Below, piece by piece: positions 7,116 to 14,778 of a DNA stretch of 17,508 nt. The position numbers and the translations under genes were made by a program. Below the pieces are notes generated by a model, which searched no databases, was not told where the DNA came from, and saw nothing but the letters and a program-made list of their open reading frames with translations. The DNA is taken from positions 1-17,508 of the forward strand of contig JAZDHD010000072.1 of NCBI GenBank assembly GCA_043806215.1, given 5' to 3'. This DNA is from JAVHLK01 sp043806215. GTDB lineage: Bacteria; Desulfobacterota; Desulfomonilia; Desulfomonilales; Desulfomonilaceae. The first letter of the stretch is position 1, and each line of letters starts with the position of its first letter.

Positions 7116-7172
7116 GAAATTGCTTCTTCGCTTCGTGCCTCGCAAAGACATCGTCGAGGTTGTCATTGCGGG
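7116..7172. repeat. Dispersed intergenic repeat, two head-to-head pieces
   Basis: Bases 7116-7150 follow the pattern GA-ATTGCTTC-TCGCTTCG-CCTCGCAA-GACA, which I know as a common dispersed repeat in deltaproteobacterial genomes (usual form GATTGCTTCGTCGCTTCG.., ending ..TCGCAATGACA). At 7162-7172 TGTCATTGCGG begins the inverse copy, which is cut short. The two form a potential hairpin (CGCAA-GACA with TGTCATTGCG). It marks the left border of the accessory islet. Recognition is from memory. Confidence 0.55.
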
Positions 7173-7246
7173 GGGCCCGCGCTGAACTTCGATCTATATA
7201 TCATAGAAACTCTCATCGCTAAAATGATTAACCCAGTGGGTGCATA

Positions 7247-7519
7247 AGAAGCTTGACGCGGCAGGCCCATGGACATATCCTCATCTTTGACCGTCATGTG
7301 CTCAAGCCAAAGCCCGGCATCCGTATTGACTATCTGTCCGATTATCTTGAGTCTATTTCATTGGAAACTTATATCACAGGCACATGTCGGCGAAAGCGCA
7401 ACAAGTCGGAGTGCCGGCGCATTCCTGTTCCCGTACGGCCAAAGGAAGTTCAATACGAGATCGCTGACAGGATTAACAGGATCGGAACGACGGTGTCCGC
7501 TCAGGAGAAGTGTGCCTGA
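7247..7519 (+). pseudogene. C-terminal remnant of a type I restriction specificity (HsdS-like) target-recognition domain
   Basis: An open frame of about 88 codons reads like the end of an HsdS-type target-recognition domain. It shows the pattern '..V-L-K-P-K-P-G-I-x-x-D-Y-L-S-D-Y-L-E-S' (family: 'RPKPGIDPRYLALYLNS'), then RRIPVPVRPKEVQYEIADRI (family: 'IPIPPLEVQxEIAxRI'). The frame starts directly after a TAA at 7244 and has no good start codon or ribosome site. The upstream part of the gene, which should exceed 300 codons, is missing, and no HsdM or HsdR is nearby. It may instead derive from the C-terminal domain of a fused N-6 adenine methylase. Only 27 bases separate it from the next gene, so a restriction locus probably once lay directly upstream of the nucleotidyltransferase pair. 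Confidence 0.6.
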
Positions 7520-7546
7520 GCCTGCGAGAAACGAAGGGAGAAGCCA

Positions 7547-8119
7547 GTGATTCCTGACTGGAATATCGCCGGGGTATTGCCGCCAATCCGTCCGGGAGAG
7601 GATGGTCACGGCACGGACCGCTCTCCGTACGCAGTGTCGTTGCGGCGGGTCGTGGAGAGATTCGCGACGTCATCACAAAGGATTGACATTCTTCAAGGAC
7701 TGTTGAGCTACCGGAGTGAGCTACATAATGCAGGAATTTCGAATGGTTTCCAATGGCTGGACGGGAGTTTTGCGGAGCAAACGGAGTTGCTGGAATCCCG
7801 CCATCCCAACGACATAGATGTGGTAACGTTTTTCTGTCTACCTCCGGGGATGGACGAAAGAACCCTGGCCCAAAATCACGCAGACCTGTTCAGACCCGAC
7901 CAGACAAAGTCGAGGTTTCGTGTGGACGCCTATCCATGCGTCCTTGGACAACCCACTCAAAGTCGGCACGTAAAACAAATCGCATACTGGTATAGCATGT
8001 GGTCACACCGTCGGAACGGCGTCTGGAAGGGGTTTGTTCAGGTAGATCTTGCCCTCGGGGAGGATGGCGAGGCGGCAAAGGCGTTGGACTTCATTCGCCA
8101 GGAAGGAGGTCGCCCATGA
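7547..8119 (+). CDS. Nucleotidyltransferase-like protein, DUF6932-like
   Basis: This 190-residue protein looks like the family I know as DUF6932, whose members begin with the pattern M-I-P-D-W-N-x-x-G-V-L-P-P-I-x-P-G and have no established function. Its centre carries a polymerase-beta-type nucleotidyltransferase motif: G73-S74 in WLDGSF, then D89 and D91 in NDIDVV, and a possible third metal ligand D127 in RFRVDAY. The GS-to-DxD distance of 14 residues is slightly wider than in MNT toxins. A conserved-looking YWYSMWSHRR block with KGFVQVDL (147-168) closes the fold. The GTG start at 7547 has AGGGAG seven bases upstream. It overlaps the next gene by ATGA, so the two products are almost certainly made together. 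The context is a restriction-gene scrap upstream and single-copy-type housekeeping genes beyond. A conflict or toxin-antitoxin role is inferred, not shown. Confidence 0.72.
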   Translation: MIPDWNIAGVLPPIRPGEDGHGTDRSPYAVSLRRVVERFATSSQRIDILQGLLSYRSELHNAGISNGFQWLDGSFAEQTELLESRHPNDIDVVTFFCLPPGMDERTLAQNHADLFRPDQTKSRFRVDAYPCVLGQPTQSRHVKQIAYWYSMWSHRRNGVWKGFVQVDLALGEDGEAAKALDFIRQEGGRP

Positions 8120-9054
8120 ATCACGATGAGTTTCTGTCCATCTCTTCCGAGATAAAGGAACTGGAATCGCTGCTGGCTGAGGTTCCGGAGGAAAATGTCA
8201 TTGAGCGCATGGGTCTTGAAGCTCGGCTGGAATCAGCGAGACGGGCCATTGCTAACGTGAGAGAGGATCAGTTGGGCTATAAAGCCCGCCTTACTTTCCG
8301 CGGGAAACCGGTCTTCGGCAGCCACGGTATTGCCGCCGACTTCGCTTCCAAGGCAGCCGGGGCTTTTAGTGACGCCGTGGCTGTGGTGGCTGCCGGGCTT
8401 GCGGAGAACCTGCGATACATGGGGCCGATTCCCGATAGACAAAAGAATCAGCTACTGATTACCGGCACGGCAGTAGGATCGTTCGGCTTCGAGTTTGAGC
8501 TTCCCCAACCGGAGACCAACACGTTGTTCCCTGAGCCTAGTAAGGCCGAAAACGCCCTTCAAAAAATGCTTGAGCTCTTCCAGTTAATTACTGCCGGCTC
8601 CGATGACGATGTGGCCGAACTGATCGACGAGATTCATCCTCGGGCAGTGAAGAAGGCGGCTGATTTCTTGGACTATCTAGCACAGCAGGATGCGTGGTGT
8701 GGGCTCGAATTCAAGGAGCGGTTTTTTCGGTTTCGTGACGTGGATCACCTCCGAGCCTCGACGGAGCGTCTGAGGGAAGACAACATCCGAGAGGCGGTCG
8801 AAGAGCACGACGGAGAACTCCAGGGGGTATTACCCACGGGGCGAACATTTGAGTTCAAGACTGCTGATCATCAAGAGATTCTAAGGGGAAAGATCGGCTT
8901 GGATATCGAGGACGCGGACATCCTGAATCGGGATTTCCTGCACAAACCGGTCCGCGTGAGGCTGCATGTTATCCGGGTGGGACAAGGTCGCCCGCGTTAT
9001 TCACTGCGGTCCATTGAGGATATAACCGCGTCCGATGCGACGGCGAGCAACTGA
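8116..9054 (+). CDS. Uncharacterised partner of the nucleotidyltransferase-like protein
   Basis: I do not recognise this 312-residue protein from a named family. Residues about 5-52 are rich in Glu, Leu and Ala with heptad-like spacing and probably form a coiled coil. Residues 55-130 hold a strand (Y-K-A-R-L-T-F), a small-residue helix (A-A-D-F-A-S-K-A-A-G-A-F), and a striking ITGTAVGSFGFEFELP block. Residues 145-235 are helical and acidic. The last 70 residues look like a small beta-barrel (GVLPTGRTFEFKT to RPRYSLRSI). A near-perfect GGAAGGAGG five bases before the ATG, inside the upstream gene, sets the start at 8116 and predicts strong translational coupling. No signal peptide or membrane segment is visible. 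The larger partner with a coiled coil could be an antitoxin, scaffold or sensor for the nucleotidyltransferase. Confidence 0.75.
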   Translation: MNHDEFLSISSEIKELESLLAEVPEENVIERMGLEARLESARRAIANVREDQLGYKARLTFRGKPVFGSHGIAADFASKAAGAFSDAVAVVAAGLAENLRYMGPIPDRQKNQLLITGTAVGSFGFEFELPQPETNTLFPEPSKAENALQKMLELFQLITAGSDDDVAELIDEIHPRAVKKAADFLDYLAQQDAWCGLEFKERFFRFRDVDHLRASTERLREDNIREAVEEHDGELQGVLPTGRTFEFKTADHQEILRGKIGLDIEDADILNRDFLHKPVRVRLHVIRVGQGRPRYSLRSIEDITASDATASN

Positions 9055-9077
9055 ACCCTCGGCATGAGCCGTGGGTT
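9054..9077 (+). terminator. Hairpin at the end of the nucleotidyltransferase operon
   Basis: AACCCTCGGC and GCCGTGGGTT form a ten-base stem with one T-T mismatch around the loop ATGA. It begins on the last base of the stop codon and is followed by ATCATTTGT, a weak U-rich stretch. It sits between convergent transcripts (this operon and lepA), where a terminator or 3'-end stabiliser is expected. Confidence 0.5.
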
Positions 9078-9148
9078 ATCATTTGTCGCTGTGGGCAACG
9101 AAGTGTCACGGAGTGTAGGCCGGCGTGCAGTCAGGTCCCGAAGGGTGC

Positions 9149-10948
9149 CTATTCGTCCTCATCCGATTTCAGTACCGCCAGGAACGCGGATTGCGGGATG
9201 ACGACGCCCCCAACCTGTTTCATCCGTTTCTTCCCTTCCTTCTGCTTTTCCAACAGCTTCTTCTTACGGGTGATGTCGCCGCCATAGCACTTGGCGGTGA
9301 CGTCCTTCCGTAACGCCGAGACCGTCTCCCGCGAAATGACTTTTCCTCCGATGGCCCCCTGGATGGCTACCTTGAACATCTGCCTGGGGATTTCCTTCTT
9401 GAGCCTCTCGCAAGAGCGCCGCGCTCTCTGGTACGCCCTGTCCGCGTGTACGAGCATCGAGAGGGCATCAACCCTTTCGCCGGCAACAAGGATGTCGACT
9501 TTTTCGAGCTCGGTCTTGCGGTACTCCAGGAAGTCGTAGTCGAAAGACGCGTAACCCCGCGACACGGATTTCAGTTTGTCGTAGAAATCGAACAGCACTT
9601 CCGCAAGCGGCAGATCGAAGATCAGCTCAACCCGGTTGGAATCAAGATAGTTGATTTCCTTCTGAACTCCTCTTCTGTCGATACACAGTGTGATGACATT
9701 GCCGAGGTACTGCTCGGGCGATATGATGGAAGCACGAATGAACGGCTCTCTGGATTCCTCGATCGAAATCGGATCGGGATACTTGGCTGGATTGTCGATG
9801 ATGATCTCACTGCCGTCCCTGAGCCGCAGAGAATATTGCACGGAAGGAGCGGTCAAGATCAAGGAGAGGTCAAACTCTCGTTCCAACCGCTCCTGGACCA
9901 CTTCCAGATGAAGCAGGCCGAGAAACCCGCATCTGAAGCCATGCCCCAGGGCAGTGGAATGATCCTTCTCAAACGACAACGATGCGTCGTTGAGCTTCAG
10001 CTTTTCAAGTGCAGCTGCCAGATCGTCGTATTCATCGGAGGAGATTGGATAGAAGGACGAAAAGACCACCGGCTTCACCAGTTGAAACCCCTTTAGAGCC
10101 TGCGTGCAGGGGCGGTCGTCCAAGGTGACGGTATCGCCGATCCTGGTGTCGCTCACGGTCTTGATGCCCGCTATGATGTACCCGACTTCCCCTGCACCCA
10201 ACGATTGACGGGGGCTGCGCTCGATGAGAAAGATGCCGGTCTCCTCAACTCTATACGCGGCCCCATTCGACATGAATCGAATAGTGTTGCCCGGCTTGAG
10301 CTTGCCGTCAAACACGCGGAGATTGACTATTGTTCCCCGGTATGGGTCCCAGTGAGAGTCGAAGATCAAGGCTTTCAGCGGATCGTCGGGTTCGCCCTTC
10401 GGCGGAGGAACGTGTTGCACCACCGCTTCGAGTACTTCTTCAATCCCGATTCCCTCCTTAGCCGAAATGCACACCGCAGCGTCGGGGTCCAGTCCGAGAT
10501 CCTTTTCAATCTGAGCTTTGACCCGATCCACATCCGCTGACGGCAGGTCGATCTTGTTAATTATCGGGATTACCTCCAATTCCTGCTCCAATGCCATGTA
10601 GAAATTGGCCAGGGTCTGCGCCTGAACCCCCTGGCACGCGTCGATTACCAATAGAGCCCCTTCACACGCAACCAGGGCACGGGACACTTCGTACGAGAAG
10701 TCCGCATGTCCCGGAGTGTCGATGAGGTTCAGGGTGTAGTCCTTTCCGTCCTGAGCGGTATAGGGGAGCGCGACGGTTTGGCTCTTGATGGTAATACCCC
10801 GTTCTCTTTCGATGTCCATTGTATCGAGCATCTGGTCCCTGAACTCATGAGAGCCTACAACTCCGGTCAATTGGAGGAGCCGGTCGGCAAGGGTGGACTT
10901 ACCGTGGTCAATGTGGGCAATAATGCCGAAATTCCTAATATGCTTCAT
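9149..10948 (-). CDS. lepA: Elongation factor 4 (LepA), ribosome back-translocating GTPase
   Basis: LepA is a translational GTPase that acts on stalled or mis-translocated ribosomes and in 30S assembly. The 599-residue length is typical. The G1 box is AHIDHGKSTL (residues 11-20), G2 lies in RERGITIKSQ, G3 is DTPGHADF, and G4 is NKIDL. The LepA-specific C-terminal domain is present, with KCYGGDITRKKKLLEKQKEG and the closing VGGVVIPQSAFLAVL. All GTP-binding residues look intact. The gene follows the phosphatidyltransferase gene in the same direction after 59 bases and may be cotranscribed. Its 3' end converges on the nucleotidyltransferase pair. Many bacteria have lepA next to lepB, which is absent here. 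Confidence 0.98.
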   Translation of the reverse strand: MKHIRNFGIIAHIDHGKSTLADRLLQLTGVVGSHEFRDQMLDTMDIERERGITIKSQTVALPYTAQDGKDYTLNLIDTPGHADFSYEVSRALVACEGALLVIDACQGVQAQTLANFYMALEQELEVIPIINKIDLPSADVDRVKAQIEKDLGLDPDAAVCISAKEGIGIEEVLEAVVQHVPPPKGEPDDPLKALIFDSHWDPYRGTIVNLRVFDGKLKPGNTIRFMSNGAAYRVEETGIFLIERSPRQSLGAGEVGYIIAGIKTVSDTRIGDTVTLDDRPCTQALKGFQLVKPVVFSSFYPISSDEYDDLAAALEKLKLNDASLSFEKDHSTALGHGFRCGFLGLLHLEVVQERLEREFDLSLILTAPSVQYSLRLRDGSEIIIDNPAKYPDPISIEESREPFIRASIISPEQYLGNVITLCIDRRGVQKEINYLDSNRVELIFDLPLAEVLFDFYDKLKSVSRGYASFDYDFLEYRKTELEKVDILVAGERVDALSMLVHADRAYQRARRSCERLKKEIPRQMFKVAIQGAIGGKVISRETVSALRKDVTAKCYGGDITRKKKLLEKQKEGKKRMKQVGGVVIPQSAFLAVLKSDEDE

Positions 10949-11007
10949 TAAAAAAACTCCGATGGAGTCGGAAAGACTGCTTCAAAATTGTGATTTACGT
11001 GCGTCGG

Positions 11008-12582
11008 TCATTCCGTTGACGCCTTGGTTCCGCTCAAGGACGATATTGAAAGCCAATAGACCTGTCCGTCGGGTGACATCATGAACAGCCGGTCTCCCTC
11101 GGAGACGGGACCCAAGGCCTCCTTGTCGGGCGGTCGGAAGGACACCTTGGCGGAATCCAAGAGATTCTTCCCGGCCACCAGCTTCTTCAATGAAGACTGG
11201 TAGATCAAGGCTTCCAGCGGGGACTTGTTGAAATCGAATACCGTGTCCCCGTGAACGGCTATTCCCGAGGGAAACGCACCATTGGTGTACGAGGTCACCA
11301 CTCCGCCCAGTATGTACCCCTTTCTCACTGCCTGGTTGGGGTCCACCACATATGTCTTGCGCGTATCCAGGTTGTTGGCCACAAGCCAGACCTTGGTCCC
11401 CTTCCATGCGGCCGGTGCCGCACCGGTGACCGAAAGGTAGCGGACCGGAAGATTCATTACCGTTACCGCGTAATTCCGAGCAAATGACGTTTCCAGATCA
11501 ATGCCGATGATCAACCGTGTTGAAAGATCCGCAATTAATACGACGTTTCCATCAATCGGAAGTGTGCTGAACGCAGGACAAACGTAACCGGGCACCTCAA
11601 ACGATTCGTCAACGTCGGTTCCGCCGGCGGGGATGCGTCTGAGTTCCAGGGTATCATCCGGAAGTCGAACCAGCACGAGAAAGGCTCCCTCCCTGATCCC
11701 GAAGGACAGGGGCTTCAGGCTGTCGTTGCCGCCGAGGATATTTGGTCCCTTGTTCCACTTCACCGTTGCCTTGGGAGTGTCGAACATGGCCCGAAGGGGA
11801 ATGACGTTGGCCCAGACCAGGATCAGGGCCAGCACGGTGATGGGAACAGCCGTGTTGAGAGCGTAGTTGAGACGCCCCGAATAGGGGTCGCCCTCGGTAA
11901 AGCGGACCTCGGTGTCGAATTTACGTCTGATGCCCCTCTTGAGCCGCAGATATCCGATGACCACTTCCACGGCCATGATACCGGAGAAGAAATACATGAG
12001 CTGCGGAAAGTAGTTCTTCCCCCAGATCGCCCATATGGCGAAGACCATGTAGAGAAAGTACTTGCTCGTTATCGTGATCCGGGCACCGATCCCAAGGACG
12101 TTGATAATGACGCCGAAAACCACCACGATCAGGTAGAGAGCAATGTACACCGTGCCCAGCAAAGGGGACACCATGTGATGAAGAATGGCCATCATGGCCA
12201 CAACGACCATGCCGAACTGATCGCACACCAGATCGGTGAACGCTCCCGACTGTGAAGGCTTCCCGGTGTGTCTGGCGTATGCGCCGTCGACCCCGTCGCA
12301 AATAACGTGTCCTGCCAGAAAAAGGACGGCGATCACCGGGGTTCGGACGAAATAAAGGACTACCCCCGCAAGAAACGCGATGCCGACATACGATATGGTA
12401 TCCGGGACAAGGCCGAGTCTGTTGAGCGGAGGCACCAAAACGGAGACGAGCCTTGTGCGCTTCTCAGCCAATAGGGCATGTATCCAGCGGTCTTTGCCGA
12501 AGTAGTTCAGGAAGACCTTGGGAGGTTTTGACCTGAAGCCCGCCGTCCCGTCGCCGGGTAATTGTTGATCTTGAGATGCCAT
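11008..12582 (-). CDS. CDP-alcohol phosphatidyltransferase fused to a large soluble C-terminal domain
   Basis: This 524-residue membrane enzyme would transfer a phosphatidyl or other CDP-linked group to an alcohol. The catalytic signature D-x2-D-G-x2-A-R-x8-G-x3-D-x3-D is complete: D96, D99, G100, A103, R104, G113, D117 and D121. About six transmembrane helices span residues 62-212, with another at about 243-262. The remaining 260 residues look soluble and strand-rich, with short units such as N-V-V-L-I-A-D-L-S, K-V-W-L-V-A-N-N-L and D-R-L-F-M-M-S-P-D-G, reminiscent of beta-propeller blades. Ordinary family members are about 180-250 residues, so this is roughly double length. The substrate cannot be named; PgsA, PssA or an archaetidylinositol-like enzyme cannot be told apart by eye. 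It precedes lepA on the same strand. The upstream gap contains hairpins but no clear promoter. Confidence 0.85.
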   Translation of the reverse strand: MASQDQQLPGDGTAGFRSKPPKVFLNYFGKDRWIHALLAEKRTRLVSVLVPPLNRLGLVPDTISYVGIAFLAGVVLYFVRTPVIAVLFLAGHVICDGVDGAYARHTGKPSQSGAFTDLVCDQFGMVVVAMMAILHHMVSPLLGTVYIALYLIVVVFGVIINVLGIGARITITSKYFLYMVFAIWAIWGKNYFPQLMYFFSGIMAVEVVIGYLRLKRGIRRKFDTEVRFTEGDPYSGRLNYALNTAVPITVLALILVWANVIPLRAMFDTPKATVKWNKGPNILGGNDSLKPLSFGIREGAFLVLVRLPDDTLELRRIPAGGTDVDESFEVPGYVCPAFSTLPIDGNVVLIADLSTRLIIGIDLETSFARNYAVTVMNLPVRYLSVTGAAPAAWKGTKVWLVANNLDTRKTYVVDPNQAVRKGYILGGVVTSYTNGAFPSGIAVHGDTVFDFNKSPLEALIYQSSLKKLVAGKNLLDSAKVSFRPPDKEALGPVSEGDRLFMMSPDGQVYWLSISSLSGTKASTE

Positions 12583-12894
12583 TACCGTACCGGTGGAGAA
12601 AGTGTCGTTGTCACAATTGTTTCCGGAAAGACCTTCACGGCGAGGAGTCCGGTTCCAAGGCCTTCGGTCGGGAAATCCCGGTGAATCTTACCTGTCCCAC
12701 TCCCTGCATGCGTAGGCCGCCCCGGTTTGAGGCGGCCATGTTCACGGTTCCCCGCGTCCGTTGTTCCCGACAGAGACCCATGCCGGTCTTGACCGGAGGC
12801 ATGCCGGCACCGATCCGTGAACGGACTGTCTGAAGCCGGCACGCGGCAATCTCGTGCACCGGCGTCTTCCCCGACGGACTGAGGCCGGGAAACG
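12583..12894. other. Intergenic stretch with two GC hairpins
   Basis: About 312 bases separate the HIT gene end from the phosphatidyltransferase start, both on the minus strand. GGCCGCC (12715-12721) pairs with GGCGGCC (12731-12737), and CCGGTC (12783-12788) pairs with GACCGG (12791-12796) inside a wider CATG..CATG symmetry. Neither has a T-tract on the minus strand, so they could be read-through modulators or weak terminators of the HIT transcript. Overlapping open frames on both strands here show no protein features. Confidence 0.35.
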
Positions 12895-13323
12895 CTACCC
12901 GGCCAGCTTCTGCTTGATCGCTTCCGCCGTTGCCGAGATCTCTTTCCCATCCCCCACAACCGGATCCCATGCAGAAATCGTCAACCCGTCCCCGTTCCAT
13001 CGGGGAACAATGTGCATGTGGAGGTGTGGAATCACCTGGTTGGCCGCCTTGCCATTGAGCTGGAGCACATTCATGCCGTCTGGCGCCACTGCTGCATTGA
13101 CCGCCTTGGCGATCTTGCAGATCACGGACGCGAGATGTCCGTAGAGGCCGGGATCCGCTTCGACTATATTCTCGATGTGTTCCTTGGGAATGACAAGAAC
13201 ATGGCCCTTGTTCAACGGCATAATGTCCATGAAGGCGAGGGTGGTCTCATCTTCGTAAATCTTCGTGCTCGGGATTTGCCCGGCAACAATTTTGCAAAAG
13301 ATACAGTCCTCGGATGTCTTCAT
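12895..13323 (-). CDS. HIT family protein (histidine triad nucleotide hydrolase, Hint/Fhit type)
   Basis: This 142-residue cytoplasmic protein would hydrolyse nucleoside phosphoramidates or dinucleoside polyphosphates. The histidine triad is H100-L-H102-M-H104 in QVIPHLHMHIVPRW. CIFCKI (C7, C10), H49 in PKEHI, and the first triad His could form the zinc site found in many bacterial HIT proteins. The helix with A-F-M-D-I-M-P-L-N-K-G-H-V-L-V-I-P is typical. Position 13323 is chosen because M-K-T-S-E-D-C-I-F-C matches usual family starts; a start at 13389 would add 22 residues of no recognisable character. The cysteine synthase gene lies 88 bases upstream in the same direction. No link between the two activities is known to me, and precise substrate is not predictable. 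Confidence 0.93.
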   Translation of the reverse strand: MKTSEDCIFCKIVAGQIPSTKIYEDETTLAFMDIMPLNKGHVLVIPKEHIENIVEADPGLYGHLASVICKIAKAVNAAVAPDGMNVLQLNGKAANQVIPHLHMHIVPRWNGDGLTISAWDPVVGDGKEISATAEAIKQKLAG

Positions 13324-13411
13324 TCGTCCGGATACCTTTCGTTTGAAACAATATGTGGCGCCCGCGCGAGACGCGTATGCTCCGTTCATCTCCCCGCTCT
13401 CGCCGGCCCGT

Positions 13412-14371
13412 TCAATCCTTCAAACCCTCGAACAGTACCGAACTCAGATACCTCTCGCCCGCGCTGGGAAGAATGACGACAATGGTTTTGTTCCGATACT
13501 CTTCTCTCTTTACCAGTCTTGTGGCGGCGCACGCAGCGGCCCCGGATGAAATACCGCTGAGCATGCCTTCCTCCCGCGCCAATCGGCGGCTGAAGGCTAC
13601 CGCCTCGTCACTGGAAACCTGCTCGACCTCGTCGATCACCGAAAGATCAAGGACGTCGGGTATAAATCCCGCACCGATTCCCTGAATCTTGTGGGGGCCG
13701 GGAATCAGCTCTCGTCCGTGCAACGTCTGCGTGATCACCGGGCTCTCAACCGGTTCAACGGCAACGGAAACGATCTTCTTGCCCCTGACTTCGTTCATGT
13801 AGTGCGCAATGCCGGTAATGGTTCCACCCGTACCGACTCCGGATACCAGTACGTCGATTTCACCGTCGGTCCCTTCCCAGATCTCGGGACCGGTGGTCTC
13901 ATAGTGTGCCCTGATGTTGGCAGGATTCTTGAACTGCTGCGGCATATGGTAATGTCCGGGATCGCCCGCAACGATATCTTCCGCTGCCTGAACAGCGCCT
14001 TTCATGCCCTTTGCACCGTCGGTGATCCGGATCTTCGCGCCAAACATTTTCAAGACCATACGCCGCTCCACGCTCATCGTTTCCGGCATCGTGAGTGTCA
14101 AGGAATATCCCTTGAGCGCACAGACGTAGGCAAGCGCTATGCCCGTATTACCACTGGTCGGTTCAACGATTTCCATCCCCTTGCGGAGGAGCCCCTTCTC
14201 TTCCGCGTCTCTAATCATGTATACGCCGATACGGTCCTTGATGGAATAAGCAGGGTTGCGGCCTTCGATTTTCGCTAAGACAAGGGACTTTGCGTCGCCG
14301 CAAATCTTGTTGAGACGTACCAAGGGCGTAAGTCCCACTGCTCCGGCATTGTCATTGAAATAATTCTTCAT
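13412..14371 (-). CDS. cysK: Cysteine synthase (O-acetylserine sulfhydrylase), PLP-dependent
   Basis: This 319-residue enzyme joins O-acetylserine and sulfide to make cysteine in the cytoplasm. PLP would be bound by K45 in AYSIKDRIG. The substrate loop PTSGNTG is at 71-77, the phosphate cup GVGTGGT at about 178-184, and the SGISSGAA segment near the C-terminus. Length fits CysK. The loop K-I-E-G-R-N-P-A-Y-S-I-K-D-R differs from the more common E-x-x-N-P-x-x-S-V-K-D-R only slightly. A cystathionine beta-synthase-like or CysM-type substrate preference cannot be excluded. GTGAGG lies about ten bases before the ATG. No serine acetyltransferase gene is nearby. The HIT gene follows downstream. Confidence 0.95.
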   Translation of the reverse strand: MKNYFNDNAGAVGLTPLVRLNKICGDAKSLVLAKIEGRNPAYSIKDRIGVYMIRDAEEKGLLRKGMEIVEPTSGNTGIALAYVCALKGYSLTLTMPETMSVERRMVLKMFGAKIRITDGAKGMKGAVQAAEDIVAGDPGHYHMPQQFKNPANIRAHYETTGPEIWEGTDGEIDVLVSGVGTGGTITGIAHYMNEVRGKKIVSVAVEPVESPVITQTLHGRELIPGPHKIQGIGAGFIPDVLDLSVIDEVEQVSSDEAVAFSRRLAREEGMLSGISSGAAACAATRLVKREEYRNKTIVVILPSAGERYLSSVLFEGLKD

Positions 14372-14505
14372 TGATTGCGCCTCACCGATGCTTGGTACTG
14401 AAGTGAAGATCCAATGTCGCCGGGTTTATTTTCCTGCGATGGAATCGTTTCGAAGATGTCCGTACCGACATGTGTGTCTCTAAGGGCACACCTCGACATG
14501 ATGTC

Positions 14506-14778
14506 TCAATTCTTGCAGAAAACGAGGCCGCCATGCACGGTCATCATTAGACTTGGCATAATGAAACTATCCCTGTCGAGACTTCCTCCGTGTAACTCAT
14601 CCTTGAGCAACGGAATCTGAAATGGGTCATTGGTACGCAGAACAGCAGTAATAGAACATAAGAAATAATCCTCACCCGAAAAGTTGGCCAAAACCAGTGC
14701 GGGCCGCTTCTTGGCTTGGCTCATATCTGTGAAGAAGAACTGGGCAATTACTACGTCTCCGGGTTCATATGTGCCCAC
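14506..14778 (-). CDS. PemK/MazF-family toxin-like protein, short at the C-terminus
   Basis: This 90-residue protein has the MazF/PemK fold signature of mRNA-cleaving endoribonuclease toxins. It starts with the pattern Y-E-P-G-D-V-V-I-A-Q-F-F-F-T-D, followed by KKRPALVLA, then F-L-C-S-I-T and the GGSLDRDSFIMPSLMMTV segment ('GL..dSvvrp.kl.tv'). The Arg of K-K-R-P-A and the Ser-Ile-Thr strand belong to the active-site face. Most family members continue for another 15-30 residues through a 'kkiGrLs' element after this point. Here the frame ends at L-V-F-C-K-N. A one-base shift at the stop would read K-I-E-T-S, so a recent frameshift is possible. The GTG start has GAGGAG eight bases upstream and overlaps the upstream small gene by 28 bases, the normal antitoxin-toxin arrangement. 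Confidence 0.8.
   Translation of the reverse strand: MGTYEPGDVVIAQFFFTDMSQAKKRPALVLANFSGEDYFLCSITAVLRTNDPFQIPLLKDELHGGSLDRDSFIMPSLMMTVHGGLVFCKN

Noticed and set aside
9446..10096. 216-codon plus-strand frame
   Set aside because: It is antisense to lepA, whose identity is certain.
13324..13389. Longer start for the HIT protein
   Set aside because: The 22 extra residues have no family counterpart, and M-K-T-S-E-D-C-I-F-C is a normal HIT N-terminus.
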